Assembly: GCA_003020965.1 (NCBI GenBank)
Contig: PXRL01000011.1
Location: forward strand, 1-64,000
Reading direction: 5' to 3'
DNA: 64,000 nt
Origin: Halobacteriales archaeon QS_4_69_225
GTDB taxonomy: Archaea; Halobacteriota; Halobacteria; Halobacteriales; Haloarculaceae
Of the stretch, positions 23,772 through 31,946 are shown piece by piece. Both the position numbers and the translations under genes were made by a program. The notes below the pieces were generated by a model. It was not told where the DNA came from. It was given only the letters and a program-made list of their open reading frames with translations, and did not search any database. The first letter of the stretch is position 1; every line of letters begins with the position of its first letter.

Positions 23772-24263
23772 ATGGACGCGACGCTCCAACCGTACGACGC
23801 CGAGACCGACCGGACGGCGCTGTGGGCGCTGAAGCGCGCCTTCGAGACCGAACTCGGCGCGGCAGGCGGCGACGAGAAGGCGACCGCCTACGACGCGAAA
23901 CTGACCGACGACTACCGGGAGCGGTGGCTGGCGTGGGTCGACCGCTGCGTCGCCGGCGACCCGCGGTGTGTGACCGTCGCCGAGCGGGACGACGGGCTGA
24001 TCGGGTACGTGTTCCTGTTGCCCGAGCGACTGGCGTTCGTCTGGGACGCGGCGGTGGTGAACGAACTCTACGTCGCCCCCGAGCGGCGCGGAACCGGCGT
24101 CGCCGACGGCCTGCTGGCGGCGGCAATCGACGTCGCCCGCGAACAGGACCTGCCGCTGGACCGCCTACTCCTAGACGTCGACCCGGAAAACGACCGGGCC
24201 CGCGCCTTCTACGACCGCCACGGCTTCGAGCCGTGGGGCGAAATCGTCGCCCGGGAGCTGTAG
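23772..24263 (+). CDS. GNAT family N-acetyltransferase
   Basis: A 163-residue acetyltransferase with the acetyl-CoA pyrophosphate-binding motif VAPERRGTGVADGLL (about residues 101-115) preceded by VVNELYV, and the C-terminal NDRARAFYDRHGFEPWG signature. It directly abuts the stop of the second YdjM-like gene and is the last of a three-gene unit. Acceptor substrate is unknown. Confidence 0.9.
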   Translation: MDATLQPYDAETDRTALWALKRAFETELGAAGGDEKATAYDAKLTDDYRERWLAWVDRCVAGDPRCVTVAERDDGLIGYVFLLPERLAFVWDAAVVNELYVAPERRGTGVADGLLAAAIDVAREQDLPLDRLLLDVDPENDRARAFYDRHGFEPWGEIVAREL

Positions 24264-24530
24264 CTACCGGCGGCCTCGCCGGCGGCGCCGAAGACGGCCG
24301 GATACGGTGGGCCAGCGACGACGACGATCGCCGGCAGGTCCGGCTGGCCGGCGGCGCCGGCGTACTCGACCCGGGCGAGGGCGGCGCCGACCGCACAGAG
24401 CGGCAGGCAATCGGCAGCGACGGCCACGAGCGGGCGGCGTCGGAACCGAGTCCGGGACCGAGGCGGTGACGAAAACGAGGACGGAGACGTACGGCGTGAC
24501 TGGGGTCGGCGACGACGAGCCCGTAGCCGG

Positions 24531-25367
24531 CTACGCCAGCGTGGCCTCGGTGTCGACGCCGTAGACCCGCGCCGGCGTCTCGACGTGCGCGCGGCGCAGC
24601 GCCGTCTCGTAGCCCCGCTCGGCGAGCCACTTCGTCCGGCGCGGGACGGTCTTCGGCCCGAAGACGGCTCCCGGCCGGTCGGGGTCGTCGATGAAGTCCG
24701 TCTCCATCAGGAACGGCCAGTCGCCGTCGGAGGCCCGTTCGAGTTCGTCCTTGTCGCAGATGACGCTCGGGATCGGTCCTTCGATGCGGCCGTCGGCGTA
24801 GTGCTTGACCACCCGCTCGCGGGGCAGGCCCGCGTCCTCGGCCCACTCGGCGACCGTCGCGAAGTCCTCGCCGCCCTCGGTGTGGAGCTGGACGGCACAG
24901 CCGACCTCGGCGCCGCGCTCGAAGGCGTGCCGCATCACCGCGTTGGAGGCCTCCCAGACCGCCTCGTCGACGTCGTAGTGCGGCCGGCCGGACTTGACCG
25001 CCAGCGCCGGCCCGTCGGCGACGAACTCGGCGGCGACGTCGATGCCCGTCCGCATGAGGTCGGCGGCCTCCTCGGGCGCGTAGCCGCGGTCGACGAGCCG
25101 GGAGACGAGCCCGGGGTGGACGCCGAGAACCGGCCGGGCGCGGCCGTCCAGCAGCTCGTCGGCCTCGCGGGTCACCTCGACCGTCATCTCGAACGCCTCC
25201 TGGAAGCCGTCGGCGCCGTCGACCTCGCCGACGAGGTCCCAGGAGGGCTTGTTCAGCACGTTCAGGTGTGTGCCGCCGGCATCGGCGAACTCCGCGGCAG
25301 CCTCGACGCCGCGGCCGTTGACCGGGTCCAGGTGGAGGTGGTTGTCCAGGACGGGTCCGTCGTACAT
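24531..25367 (-). CDS. TatD-related metal-dependent hydrolase
   Basis: A 278-residue amidohydrolase-fold protein of the TatD-like group. It has the N-terminal metal motif LDNHLHLDPVNGRG (His10, His12), the histidine motif LGVHPGL, QLHTEGGEDF, VKHYADG and METDFIDDP near the C-terminus. Archaeal members are annotated as TatD-related deoxyribonucleases or phosphatases. Actual substrate is not evident. Start MYDGPVLDNH is chosen because the longer start adds only an Arg-rich tail. The 267 bases between this stop and the GNAT stop hold no supported gene. Confidence 0.9.
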   Translation of the reverse strand: MYDGPVLDNHLHLDPVNGRGVEAAAEFADAGGTHLNVLNKPSWDLVGEVDGADGFQEAFEMTVEVTREADELLDGRARPVLGVHPGLVSRLVDRGYAPEEAADLMRTGIDVAAEFVADGPALAVKSGRPHYDVDEAVWEASNAVMRHAFERGAEVGCAVQLHTEGGEDFATVAEWAEDAGLPRERVVKHYADGRIEGPIPSVICDKDELERASDGDWPFLMETDFIDDPDRPGAVFGPKTVPRRTKWLAERGYETALRRAHVETPARVYGVDTEATLA

Positions 25368-25558
25368 GCTCGTCCGTTCGACCGGTCGCCGGAAAAGCCA
25401 CACGTCTCGGACGACCGACGGCGCGGCCGGACCGGCAGGTCAGCCGGCGACGGGCGGTCCGAAGACGCCGACGCGACGGGGGTTTCGGGAGGACACGGGG
25501 TCCCGACCGGGAGCCGGCGATCGGGGGATCGGGCCGGACGGTGGATTCGGACCCATCT

Positions 25559-26590
25559 TCAGACCTGGACGAGTCCGAACACGCCGGCGGTCTCGCCGAC
25601 GACCCATCCGAGGAAGACGAGGTAGGCGACCAGCAGGGAGTACGATTCGGCCGTCGTCAGGGTCAAGTCGGTCCGGAGTACCGTGAACAGGAGAATCGTG
25701 GCGACCGTCAGGACACCCATCATGGGTGCGGCGACGGTGAACGAAACCGGGGCGCTCCCGGCGATGAGAACACCGACCGGGATGGCCACCAGCAGGTCGA
25801 ACGTGTTCGACCCGAGGACGTTCCCCAGGCTCGTGACGCCCTTGCCGCCGCGTGCCGCCCGGACGCTGACGACGGCGTCGGGGAGGCTGGTCGCGGCGGC
25901 GATGAGGGTCACGCCGGCGAGGAACTCCGGAATCCCGAACGTCTGGTTCAGCCCCTCGACCGCCCCGACGAGCAGTTCGACGGCGACGAGGATGGCGAGC
26001 AACCCGGCGGCGAGTCGGCCCCACTCGCGGAGCACGTCGAGTTCTTCGCCGCCGCCGGCCTCGTGGTCGCCGACGTCCTGCCACTGGATGAACAGATAGA
26101 GGCCGTACAACAGCAGCGGGATGACCGCGAGTGGACGGGTCACGCTCCCGTCGAGTGCCGTCCCACCCGCCACGGGGAAGTAGATGACCGCGAACGCGAA
26201 CGTGATCACCAGCGCCGAGACGGCGAGCATGTAGAACTGCGCTTCCTTGTAGACAATGGCGCGGTTGGCGTCCAGCGGATCCTCGGTCATGATTCCGGAC
26301 AGCGCCGGAATGACGAGAATGTTGAAGACCGCCGACCCGACGACGGCACCCACCCCCATCCCGAAGGAACCGGACAGGGCGGTGATGACGACGCTCGCCA
26401 GCTCCGGGAAGCTGGAGCCGACGGCGACGACGATCGAGCCCTGGACCACCGCGGGCAGCCCGTAGTACGCCGACAGCCCCTCGGCGGCGTCCTCGAGCCA
26501 CCCGCTGCCGACCCATATCAGCCCGGTAGCGGCGAGGATGGCGATCACCTGGACCGCCGTCGAATCGGGGAGGAACCCACTGAGGACCAT
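25559..26590 (-). CDS. Sodium/calcium exchanger-family membrane antiporter (CaCA)
   Basis: A 343-residue cation antiporter with the two alpha repeats of the CaCA superfamily. These are VAVGSSFPELASVVITA (about residues 55-71) with GAVVGSAVFNI, and the inverted repeat AAATSLPDAVVSVRAAR with GNVLGSNTFDLL. About ten TM helices are separated by an acidic cytosolic loop (QDVGDHEAGGGEELD). It probably exports Ca2+ or a related divalent cation in exchange for Na+. The first repeat has SSFPE where the classical motif is TSLPE. It is a single gene. Confidence 0.92.
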   Translation of the reverse strand: MVLSGFLPDSTAVQVIAILAATGLIWVGSGWLEDAAEGLSAYYGLPAVVQGSIVVAVGSSFPELASVVITALSGSFGMGVGAVVGSAVFNILVIPALSGIMTEDPLDANRAIVYKEAQFYMLAVSALVITFAFAVIYFPVAGGTALDGSVTRPLAVIPLLLYGLYLFIQWQDVGDHEAGGGEELDVLREWGRLAAGLLAILVAVELLVGAVEGLNQTFGIPEFLAGVTLIAAATSLPDAVVSVRAARGGKGVTSLGNVLGSNTFDLLVAIPVGVLIAGSAPVSFTVAAPMMGVLTVATILLFTVLRTDLTLTTAESYSLLVAYLVFLGWVVGETAGVFGLVQV

Positions 26591-26634
26591 ACGGTCGGCA
26601 CCGCCGCCGATGACTTAACGATTGCCGGCCGCGG

Positions 26635-27075
26635 TCAGCCGAGGGTTATCTCGTCGTTGGCGGCGTTGCGGAGGGCATCCGACCGGCCGTGGGTGCCGGG
26701 GGCGACGGCGATCGTCCGGAGCCCCCGCTTGGCGGCCGTCTCGACGACCGGCTTGAAGTCCGTATCCCGGGAGACGACGACGAGGGTGTCCACCTGGCCG
26801 GCGGTGGCGGCCTCGACGGCGTCGACGGCCAGCCGCACGTCGACGTCGCCGCTCGTCGTCACCACCTCGAAGCCGCGGGCCTCGGCGGCCTGGATCAGCC
26901 CCGAGCTGGCGTTTTCGTCGACGTAGACCCGGGCGACGGCGACGGATCCCTCCTCGCGGGCGATGGCCCGCAGCTCGTCGAGGTCGACGTCGAACTCCGC
27001 GCGGAAGACGTTCGGCCCGTCGACGAAGATGCCGACGCGGGCCGAGTCCGACCGGAGCCCGTCGAGCAATCCCAT
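26635..27075 (-). CDS. NYN domain (PIN-like) protein
   Basis: A 146-residue protein of the NYN/LabA-like group of PIN-fold nucleases. Acidic residues of the expected site are seen in VGIFVDGPNVFRAEFDVD (Asp about 19), GDVDVRLAVDAVE (central Asp pair) and VVSRDTDFKPVVE. It is probably a metal-dependent RNase acting on structured RNA, but the target is unknown. It is divergent from gcvT with 80 bases between. Confidence 0.9.
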   Translation of the reverse strand: MGLLDGLRSDSARVGIFVDGPNVFRAEFDVDLDELRAIAREEGSVAVARVYVDENASSGLIQAAEARGFEVVTTSGDVDVRLAVDAVEAATAGQVDTLVVVSRDTDFKPVVETAAKRGLRTIAVAPGTHGRSDALRNAANDEITLG

Positions 27076-27155
27076 GATAACCCTCGGCGGGCGGCGGGCA
27101 AATCGCTGACGGTCGGGACCGAAGGTCTTACTCTCCGGGCCCCGACCGTCCGGGC

Positions 27156-28229
27156 ATGTCGCTCAGGACGCCGCCGCTGTCGGCGGTCCACGCCGAGGCG
27201 GGCGCGACGCTGACCGAGTTCGGCGGCTGGGAGATGCCCGTCGAGTTCGACTCCATCCGGGCCGAACACGGGGCCGTCCGGACCGCCGTCGGCAAGTTCG
27301 ACGTCTCGCACATGAGCCAGGTGACCGTGACCGGCCCCGACGCGACCGAGCTGATGGACCGGCTGACGACGAACGACGTCGGCACCCTCGAGCCGGGCGA
27401 CGTCCAGTACGCGGCGGTCACCGACGAGTCCGGACACATGCTCGACGACACGGTGATCTACCGGCGGCCGGAGGCCGACGGCTACCTCTTCGTGCCGAAC
27501 GCCGGCCACGACGTCGAGATGGTCGACCGATGGACCGCCTTCGCCGACCGGTGGGGGCTGGCGGCGACCGTCGAGAACCGCACCGACGACTACGGGATGG
27601 TCGCCGTCCAGGGGCCCGGGGCGGTCGACCTGCTGGCCGAACACTGCGAGACGCCGGGTGACGTCGGGCGGTTCTCGGTCGCGCGGCGGACCGTCGCCGG
27701 AGCCGACTGCCTGCTGGCTCGGGGGGGCTACACCGGCGAGGACGGCGTCGAGCTGCTGGTCGACGCCGACGACGTCGGCGCCGTCTGGGACGCCTTCGAC
27801 TGCCAGCCGTGCGGGCTCGGCGCCCGCGACACGCTCCGGCTGGAGGCGGGGTTTCTGCTGTCCGGCCAGGACTTCGACCCCGAGACGAACCCGCGGACGC
27901 CGTTTGAGGCGGGCATCGACTTCGTGGTCGACCTCGACACGGAGTTCGTCGGCCGGAAGGCGCTGGCGGCGGCCGACGACCCCGCCGAGCGGCTGGTCGG
28001 CCTCCGGCTCCGGGACCGCGGCATCGCCAGACACGGCCACGAGATCGTCGCCGACGGCGAGGTCGTCGGCGAGGTGACCAGCGGGACGATGAGCCCGACG
28101 CTCGGCGACGCCGTCGCGCTCGGCTACGTCCCCGCCGAACACGCCGATCCAGGAACGGAGCTAACGGTCGTCGTCCGGGACAGCGACAAGCGGGCCGTCG
28201 TCGAGTCACTGCCGTTTTACGACGGCTGA
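27156..28229 (+). CDS. gcvT: Aminomethyltransferase (glycine cleavage T protein)
   Basis: The T protein transfers the aminomethyl carbon from lipoyl-GcvH to the tetrahydrofolate-type carrier, releasing ammonia. The 357-residue product has the N-terminal GGWEMPVEFDSIRAEHGAVR and KFDVSHMSQVTV motifs and the C-terminal GEVTSGTMSPTLGDAVALGY with the family SPTL motif. Length is normal. Its lipoyl partner GcvH lies 8 kb away at 36357-36743 rather than adjacent, and GcvP is outside the window. Confidence 0.95.
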   Translation: MSLRTPPLSAVHAEAGATLTEFGGWEMPVEFDSIRAEHGAVRTAVGKFDVSHMSQVTVTGPDATELMDRLTTNDVGTLEPGDVQYAAVTDESGHMLDDTVIYRRPEADGYLFVPNAGHDVEMVDRWTAFADRWGLAATVENRTDDYGMVAVQGPGAVDLLAEHCETPGDVGRFSVARRTVAGADCLLARGGYTGEDGVELLVDADDVGAVWDAFDCQPCGLGARDTLRLEAGFLLSGQDFDPETNPRTPFEAGIDFVVDLDTEFVGRKALAAADDPAERLVGLRLRDRGIARHGHEIVADGEVVGEVTSGTMSPTLGDAVALGYVPAEHADPGTELTVVVRDSDKRAVVESLPFYDG

Positions 28230-28309
28230 GCGCGCTGTCTTAGTTACGCGAGAGCCGACCGCTCAGCCGACTCGGGTGGAACCTCGAACGGGGGGATCGC
28301 TCGCGCAGC

Positions 28310-28375
28310 GAGGCCAAGCGAGCGCAGCGAGAGCGGCCTCGTGATGAAGCGAGCGGGAGGAGCGATGATACGAGA
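28310..28375. repeat. AGCGAG-rich repeat shared with 52.3 kb
   Basis: A stretch of AGCGAG/GCGAGCG words bounded by GAGGCC and GGCCTC arms, followed by GAAGCGAGCGGGAGGAGCGA. The same arrangement, with the last 18 bases almost identical, occurs at about 52290-52352. In both places it is near the four-hairpin element but in a different relative order, suggesting a mosaic of mobile or recombining repeat modules. Confidence 0.5.
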
Positions 28376-28383
28376 GCGCGGTC

Positions 28384-28489
28384 CGAACGACGGCTCCGCG
28401 AGCCGTCGTTCGTCATACCGGAAGAGCGAAGCTCTTCCGTAGATCGCGGATCTCCGATCCGCTCACTCCCGGAAATCAGCGATTTCCGG
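28384..28489. repeat. Four-hairpin repeat element, copy A
   Basis: Four consecutive perfect inverted repeats, each with a 3-base loop: arms of 13 bp (CGAACGACGGCTC, 28384-28412), 9 bp (CGGAAGAGC, 28419-28439), 7 bp (GCGGATC, 28446-28462) and 9 bp (CCGGAAATC, 28469-28489). A diverged copy in the same order and orientation is at 52008-52113. The element overlaps the 3' end of a frameshifted membrane protein gene. The regularity (3-base loop each time) argues against chance. Confidence 0.75.
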
Positions 28490-28768
28490 AGACCCTGCGG
28501 GACGAGGAAGACGGCGGCGCTCGTCACCATCGCCCCGCCGGCGACGCCGTACCCACATACCAGCCCGACGGCGTCCGTGCCCGCGCTCCGGACACCGAGG
28601 GCCGCCGCCCCCCATCGCCGCGAACGCCACCCACGGGACGACCAGCATCTTCCACGGCGCGCCGGCCGCCGCCGGGCCGGCGAGGCCGACCAGCGCGACG
28701 ACGCCGGCGACGCCGACCAGCGACGGCCGGTCCAACCCGAGGCCCGCGACCCGAGTCTCGGAACTCAT
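28463..28768 (-). pseudogene. Membrane protein gene, frameshifted at a G tract
   Basis: The frame starts MSSETRVAGLGLDRPSLVGV and continues as hydrophobic sequence (VALVGLAGPAAAGAPWKMLVV) to AFAAMGG, then turns into Arg-rich nonsense. In another frame the protein continues as LGVRSAGTDAVGLVCGYGVA then GGAMVTSAAVFLVPQGLRKS. The switch is at ATG followed by six Gs, and five Gs would join the parts, giving a three-helix protein. The downstream frame runs into the four-hairpin repeat, so the natural 3' end also appears to have been replaced. Function is unknown. Confidence 0.65.
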
Positions 28769-28885
28769 CCTGGTCTCGGTAACGACGAACCCATCGTCAG
28801 CACCATCGGTTCACAGCCCGCCTATCTTCGTTAATAACCCCGTCGCTCCGAGCCATACAAGTGCGGCCGACGAGTACGGCGGGGC

Positions 28886-29653
28886 ATGGAGCTTTCGACG
28901 GTCTGCGACCGGCTGGACGACCGGCTGGACCACGGCGACTACGCGGACGTGGACGCGAGCCCGAACGGGCTGCAGGTGGGGCGGGCCGACGGCCGCGCCG
29001 TCGACCACGTCGCCTTCGCCGTCGACGGCGTCGAGGCGACGGCGGCCGCGGCCGCCGAGGCAGGGGCGGACCTTCTCATCGTCCACCACGGGATGATCTG
29101 GGGTGGCCTCGACCGGGTGACCGGCCGGGAGTACGGCCGCGTGGCCGCCCTCGTCGAACGGGACCTACCGCTGTACGTCTCGCACCTGCCGCTGGACGGC
29201 CACGACGAGTTCGGCAACGCCGCCCGACTGGCGGAGTTCCTCGGCTGCGAAGTGACCGGGCCGTTCGGCAGGTTGGGCGGCGTCACGATCGGCCAGCGGG
29301 CCCGCGCCGCCGAGCCGTACACCGTCGCCGGGCTGCGCGACCGGCTGTCGTCGCTGGCCACCGGCGGCAAGCCGGTCGACGTGTTGGACTTCGGGACCGA
29401 CCGGATCGAGGACGTCGCCGTCGTCACCGGCGGCGGCGCCGACTGGGTCCGGGAGGCCGCCGAGGCCGGCGTCGACGCCTTCGTCACTGGCGAGGGCAAA
29501 CAGAAGGTGTACCACGAGGCCCGCGAGGCCGGGCTGAACGTCTTCCTGGCGGGCCACTACGCCACCGAGACGTTCGGCGTCCAGGCGCTGGAGTCACTCG
29601 TCGCCGACTGGGGCCTGGAGACGACGTTTCTCGAGCACCCGACCGGGCTGTGA
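28886..29653 (+). CDS. Nif3-like dinuclear metal-centre protein
   Basis: A 255-residue member of the Nif3/YbgI (DUF34) family, a widely conserved toroidal metalloprotein once called GTP cyclohydrolase I type 2. Metal ligands are visible in LLIVHHGMIWGG (about 62-73), YVSHLPLDGHDEFGN and the C-terminal LAGHYATETFGV. Length is normal for the short form. Cellular role is not established for the family. It is convergent with an SDR gene. Confidence 0.92.
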   Translation: MELSTVCDRLDDRLDHGDYADVDASPNGLQVGRADGRAVDHVAFAVDGVEATAAAAAEAGADLLIVHHGMIWGGLDRVTGREYGRVAALVERDLPLYVSHLPLDGHDEFGNAARLAEFLGCEVTGPFGRLGGVTIGQRARAAEPYTVAGLRDRLSSLATGGKPVDVLDFGTDRIEDVAVVTGGGADWVREAAEAGVDAFVTGEGKQKVYHEAREAGLNVFLAGHYATETFGVQALESLVADWGLETTFLEHPTGL

Positions 29654-29659
29654 GACGGG

Positions 29660-30355
29660 TCAGCGCGTCGCCTTCTTCCACTCCCGGAGGCTGACGATCT
29701 CGCCGTCGACGGCCTCGGCGTCGGCGGCCGTCGCCGCCCACCAGAACATCGGCGCGACGTCCTCGGGGTCCCGGCCCTGCATGTGGTTGGTCAGCTCCGT
29801 CTCCAGCTGGCCGAGGTCGAGCACGCCGACGGGGACGTCGAGTTCGGCGGCGAACTGGCGGGCGACGGCCTCGGCGCCGGCCTTTGAGACGCCGTAGACG
29901 CCGAACCCCGACACCGCGTCGCGGGCGACGCCACCGGAGGGGACGAACACGCGGGCGTCGTCGGTCAGATGCGGGACGGCCTCCCGGACGGTCGCGAAGA
30001 CGCCGCGGACGTTGACCCGGAGCGTGTCGTCGAACGTCGAGTACGATTCCGTCTCCAGCGGCGTCTCGCCGGGAGCGCCCCGGTAGATGCCGGCGTTGGC
30101 GGCGACGAAGTCGATGCCGCCGGTCTCGCCGGCCCGGGCGGCGGTCTCCATCAGTCGCTCGACGTCGTACTCGTCGCGGACGTCGGCCCGGACTGCCGTG
30201 GCGGCGCCGCCCTCGGCGGCGATGTCGTCGACGACGGCGTCGAGTTCGTCCCCGTTGCGGGCGCACAGTACGACGTGGACGCCCTCGGCGGCGAACCGGC
30301 GGGCGACAGCGTTTCCGACGCCGCGGGAGGCGCCGGTGACGACGGCGGTATCCAT
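29660..30355 (-). CDS. Short-chain dehydrogenase/reductase
   Basis: A 231-residue NAD(P)-dependent oxidoreductase with the cofactor motif VVTGASRGVGNAVARRF (residues 5-21), AANAG, VFVPSGGVA with the catalytic Ser, and YGVSKAGAEAV with catalytic Tyr and Lys. The C-terminus is short, so substrate specificity cannot be predicted. Start MDTAVVTGAS is preferred to a longer Pro/Thr-rich start. It is divergent from crtD with about 97 bases between. Confidence 0.92.
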   Translation of the reverse strand: MDTAVVTGASRGVGNAVARRFAAEGVHVVLCARNGDELDAVVDDIAAEGGAATAVRADVRDEYDVERLMETAARAGETGGIDFVAANAGIYRGAPGETPLETESYSTFDDTLRVNVRGVFATVREAVPHLTDDARVFVPSGGVARDAVSGFGVYGVSKAGAEAVARQFAAELDVPVGVLDLGQLETELTNHMQGRDPEDVAPMFWWAATAADAEAVDGEIVSLREWKKATR

Positions 30356-30420
30356 GGCCGCCGAGTCGGGCGGCGCCGTCAAGGACGTTTCCCAAGGGGT
30401 CGGGATTTCCCCCTCACCCG

Positions 30421-30428
30421 TTTTAATA
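30421..30428 (+). promoter_or_regulatory. TATA box of the crtD-lyeJ-cruF operon
   Basis: TTTTAATA, centred about 28 bases before the crtD ATG at 30453, in GC-rich DNA. The spacing predicts a leaderless transcript for the bacterioruberin operon. Confidence 0.65.
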
Positions 30429-30452
30429 CGGCTGGCCCCCGAACGATCAGGC

Positions 30453-31937
30453 ATGTCAGCCGACGAGTCGGTCGTCGTCGTCGGGTCCGGCTTCGGCGGG
30501 CTCTCGACGGCCTGCTATCTTGCCGACGCCGGACTCGACGTGACCGTCCTGGAGAAAAACGAACAGCTCGGCGGCCGGGCGTCCGTCATCGAGGCCGAGG
30601 GCTTCAAGTTCGACATGGGGCCGTCGTGGTACCTGATGCCCGACGTCTTCGAGCGGTTCTTCGCGCACTTCGGCCGGGAGCCGGGCGACTTCTACGACCT
30701 GGAGCGGCTCGACCCCCACTACCGCATCTTCTTCAAGGACGGCGACAGCGTCGCGGTGACCGACGACCGCGAGGAGATGCACGAGCTGTTCGACGCCTAC
30801 CAGCCCGGCGGCGGCGACGCCCTCGAGGAGTACCTCGACACGTCCGAGACCCATTACGAGGTGGCCATGGAGAACTTCGTCTACACCGACCGCCCGCGGC
30901 TGCGGGACTGGGTCGACCTCGACGTGATGCGGGCCGCGCCCATCGGCCTGCAGCTGCTCGGCACGATGGACGACTACGTCGCCGACTACTTCGACCACCC
31001 GAAGCTCCGGCAGATCACCCAGTACTCGCTGGTGTTTCTCGGCGGCGCGCCGAACAACACGCCCGCGCTGTACAACATCATGAGCCACGTCGACTTCAAC
31101 CTCGGCGTCTACTACCCGGAAAACGGGATGCGGTCGGTCGTCGACGCCTGCCTCGAACTGGGCGAGGAGCTGGGCGTCGACTACGTCACCGACGCCGAGG
31201 TGACGGAGATACTCAACCGGACGGGCGGCTTCACGGTCGATTCCGCCGCCGGCGAGTTCGAGGCCGACTACGTCGTCAGCGACGCCGACTACGCCCACAC
31301 CGAACAGGAGCTGCTGCCCGAACACGAACGGCAGTACGACGCCGAGTACTGGGAGTCCCGCACCTACGCCCCATCGGCGTACCTGATGTACCTGGGCGTG
31401 GAGGGCGACGTCGAGCCGCTGGCGCACCACACGCTGGTGCTGCCGACCGACTGGGACGGCCACTTCGAGCAGATCTTCGAGGAGCCCGCCTGGCCCGACG
31501 ACCCCGCCTACTACCTCTGTGTCCCCTCGAAGACCGACGACGACGTCGCCCCGGAGGGCCACTCGAACCTCTTCGCGCTGGTGCCGGTCGCCCCCGACCT
31601 GGAGGACGACGAGGCGACCCGCCGGCGGTACCGCGAGCTACTGCTGGAGGACATCGCCGACAACACCGGCGTCGACCTGCGGGACCGGGTCGTCTTCGAG
31701 GAGACCTTCGCCGTCTCGGAGTTCGCCGACCGGTACAACAGCCGCGCCGGGACGGCGCTGGGGCTTGCGCACACGCTCCGGCAGACGGCGCTGCTACGAC
31801 CGCCGCGGCGCTCCTCGGCGTCGCCGGGACTGTACTTCACCGGCTCCTACACCACGCCCGGCATCGGCGTCCCGATGTGTCTCGTCAGCGGCGAGCACAC
31901 CGCCGAGTCGCTGCTGGACGACGCCGGCGCGGCCTGA
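30453..31937 (+). CDS. crtD: Phytoene desaturase-family protein, probable carotenoid 3,4-desaturase
   Basis: A 494-residue FAD-dependent carotenoid desaturase. The N-terminal dinucleotide motif VVVVGSGFGGLSTACYLADA (about 7-26) is followed by VLEKNEQLGGRASV, and the C-terminal FAD motif is LYFTGSYTTPGIGVPMCLVS. The order desaturase, UbiA-type elongase, CruF equals the haloarchaeal bacterioruberin cluster, where this gene is the CrtD that introduces 3,4-double bases into the C45/C50 chain. That assignment rests on context, and it could also act as CrtI. A TATA box lies 28 bases upstream. Confidence 0.88.
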   Translation: MSADESVVVVGSGFGGLSTACYLADAGLDVTVLEKNEQLGGRASVIEAEGFKFDMGPSWYLMPDVFERFFAHFGREPGDFYDLERLDPHYRIFFKDGDSVAVTDDREEMHELFDAYQPGGGDALEEYLDTSETHYEVAMENFVYTDRPRLRDWVDLDVMRAAPIGLQLLGTMDDYVADYFDHPKLRQITQYSLVFLGGAPNNTPALYNIMSHVDFNLGVYYPENGMRSVVDACLELGEELGVDYVTDAEVTEILNRTGGFTVDSAAGEFEADYVVSDADYAHTEQELLPEHERQYDAEYWESRTYAPSAYLMYLGVEGDVEPLAHHTLVLPTDWDGHFEQIFEEPAWPDDPAYYLCVPSKTDDDVAPEGHSNLFALVPVAPDLEDDEATRRRYRELLLEDIADNTGVDLRDRVVFEETFAVSEFADRYNSRAGTALGLAHTLRQTALLRPPRRSSASPGLYFTGSYTTPGIGVPMCLVSGEHTAESLLDDAGAA

Positions 31938-31946
31938 GAAGCGACG

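Noticed and set aside
24264-24530. A possible minus-strand gene (segment reading CAVGAALARVEYAGAAGQPD)
   Set aside because: Coding bias is fair, but there is no good start, part of it is antisense to the GNAT gene, and no family is recognised.
23194-25401. A 735-codon minus-strand frame across the YdjM, GNAT and TatD genes
   Set aside because: Low-complexity Arg/Pro/Ala composition and no domain. It is antisense or out of frame to well-supported genes.
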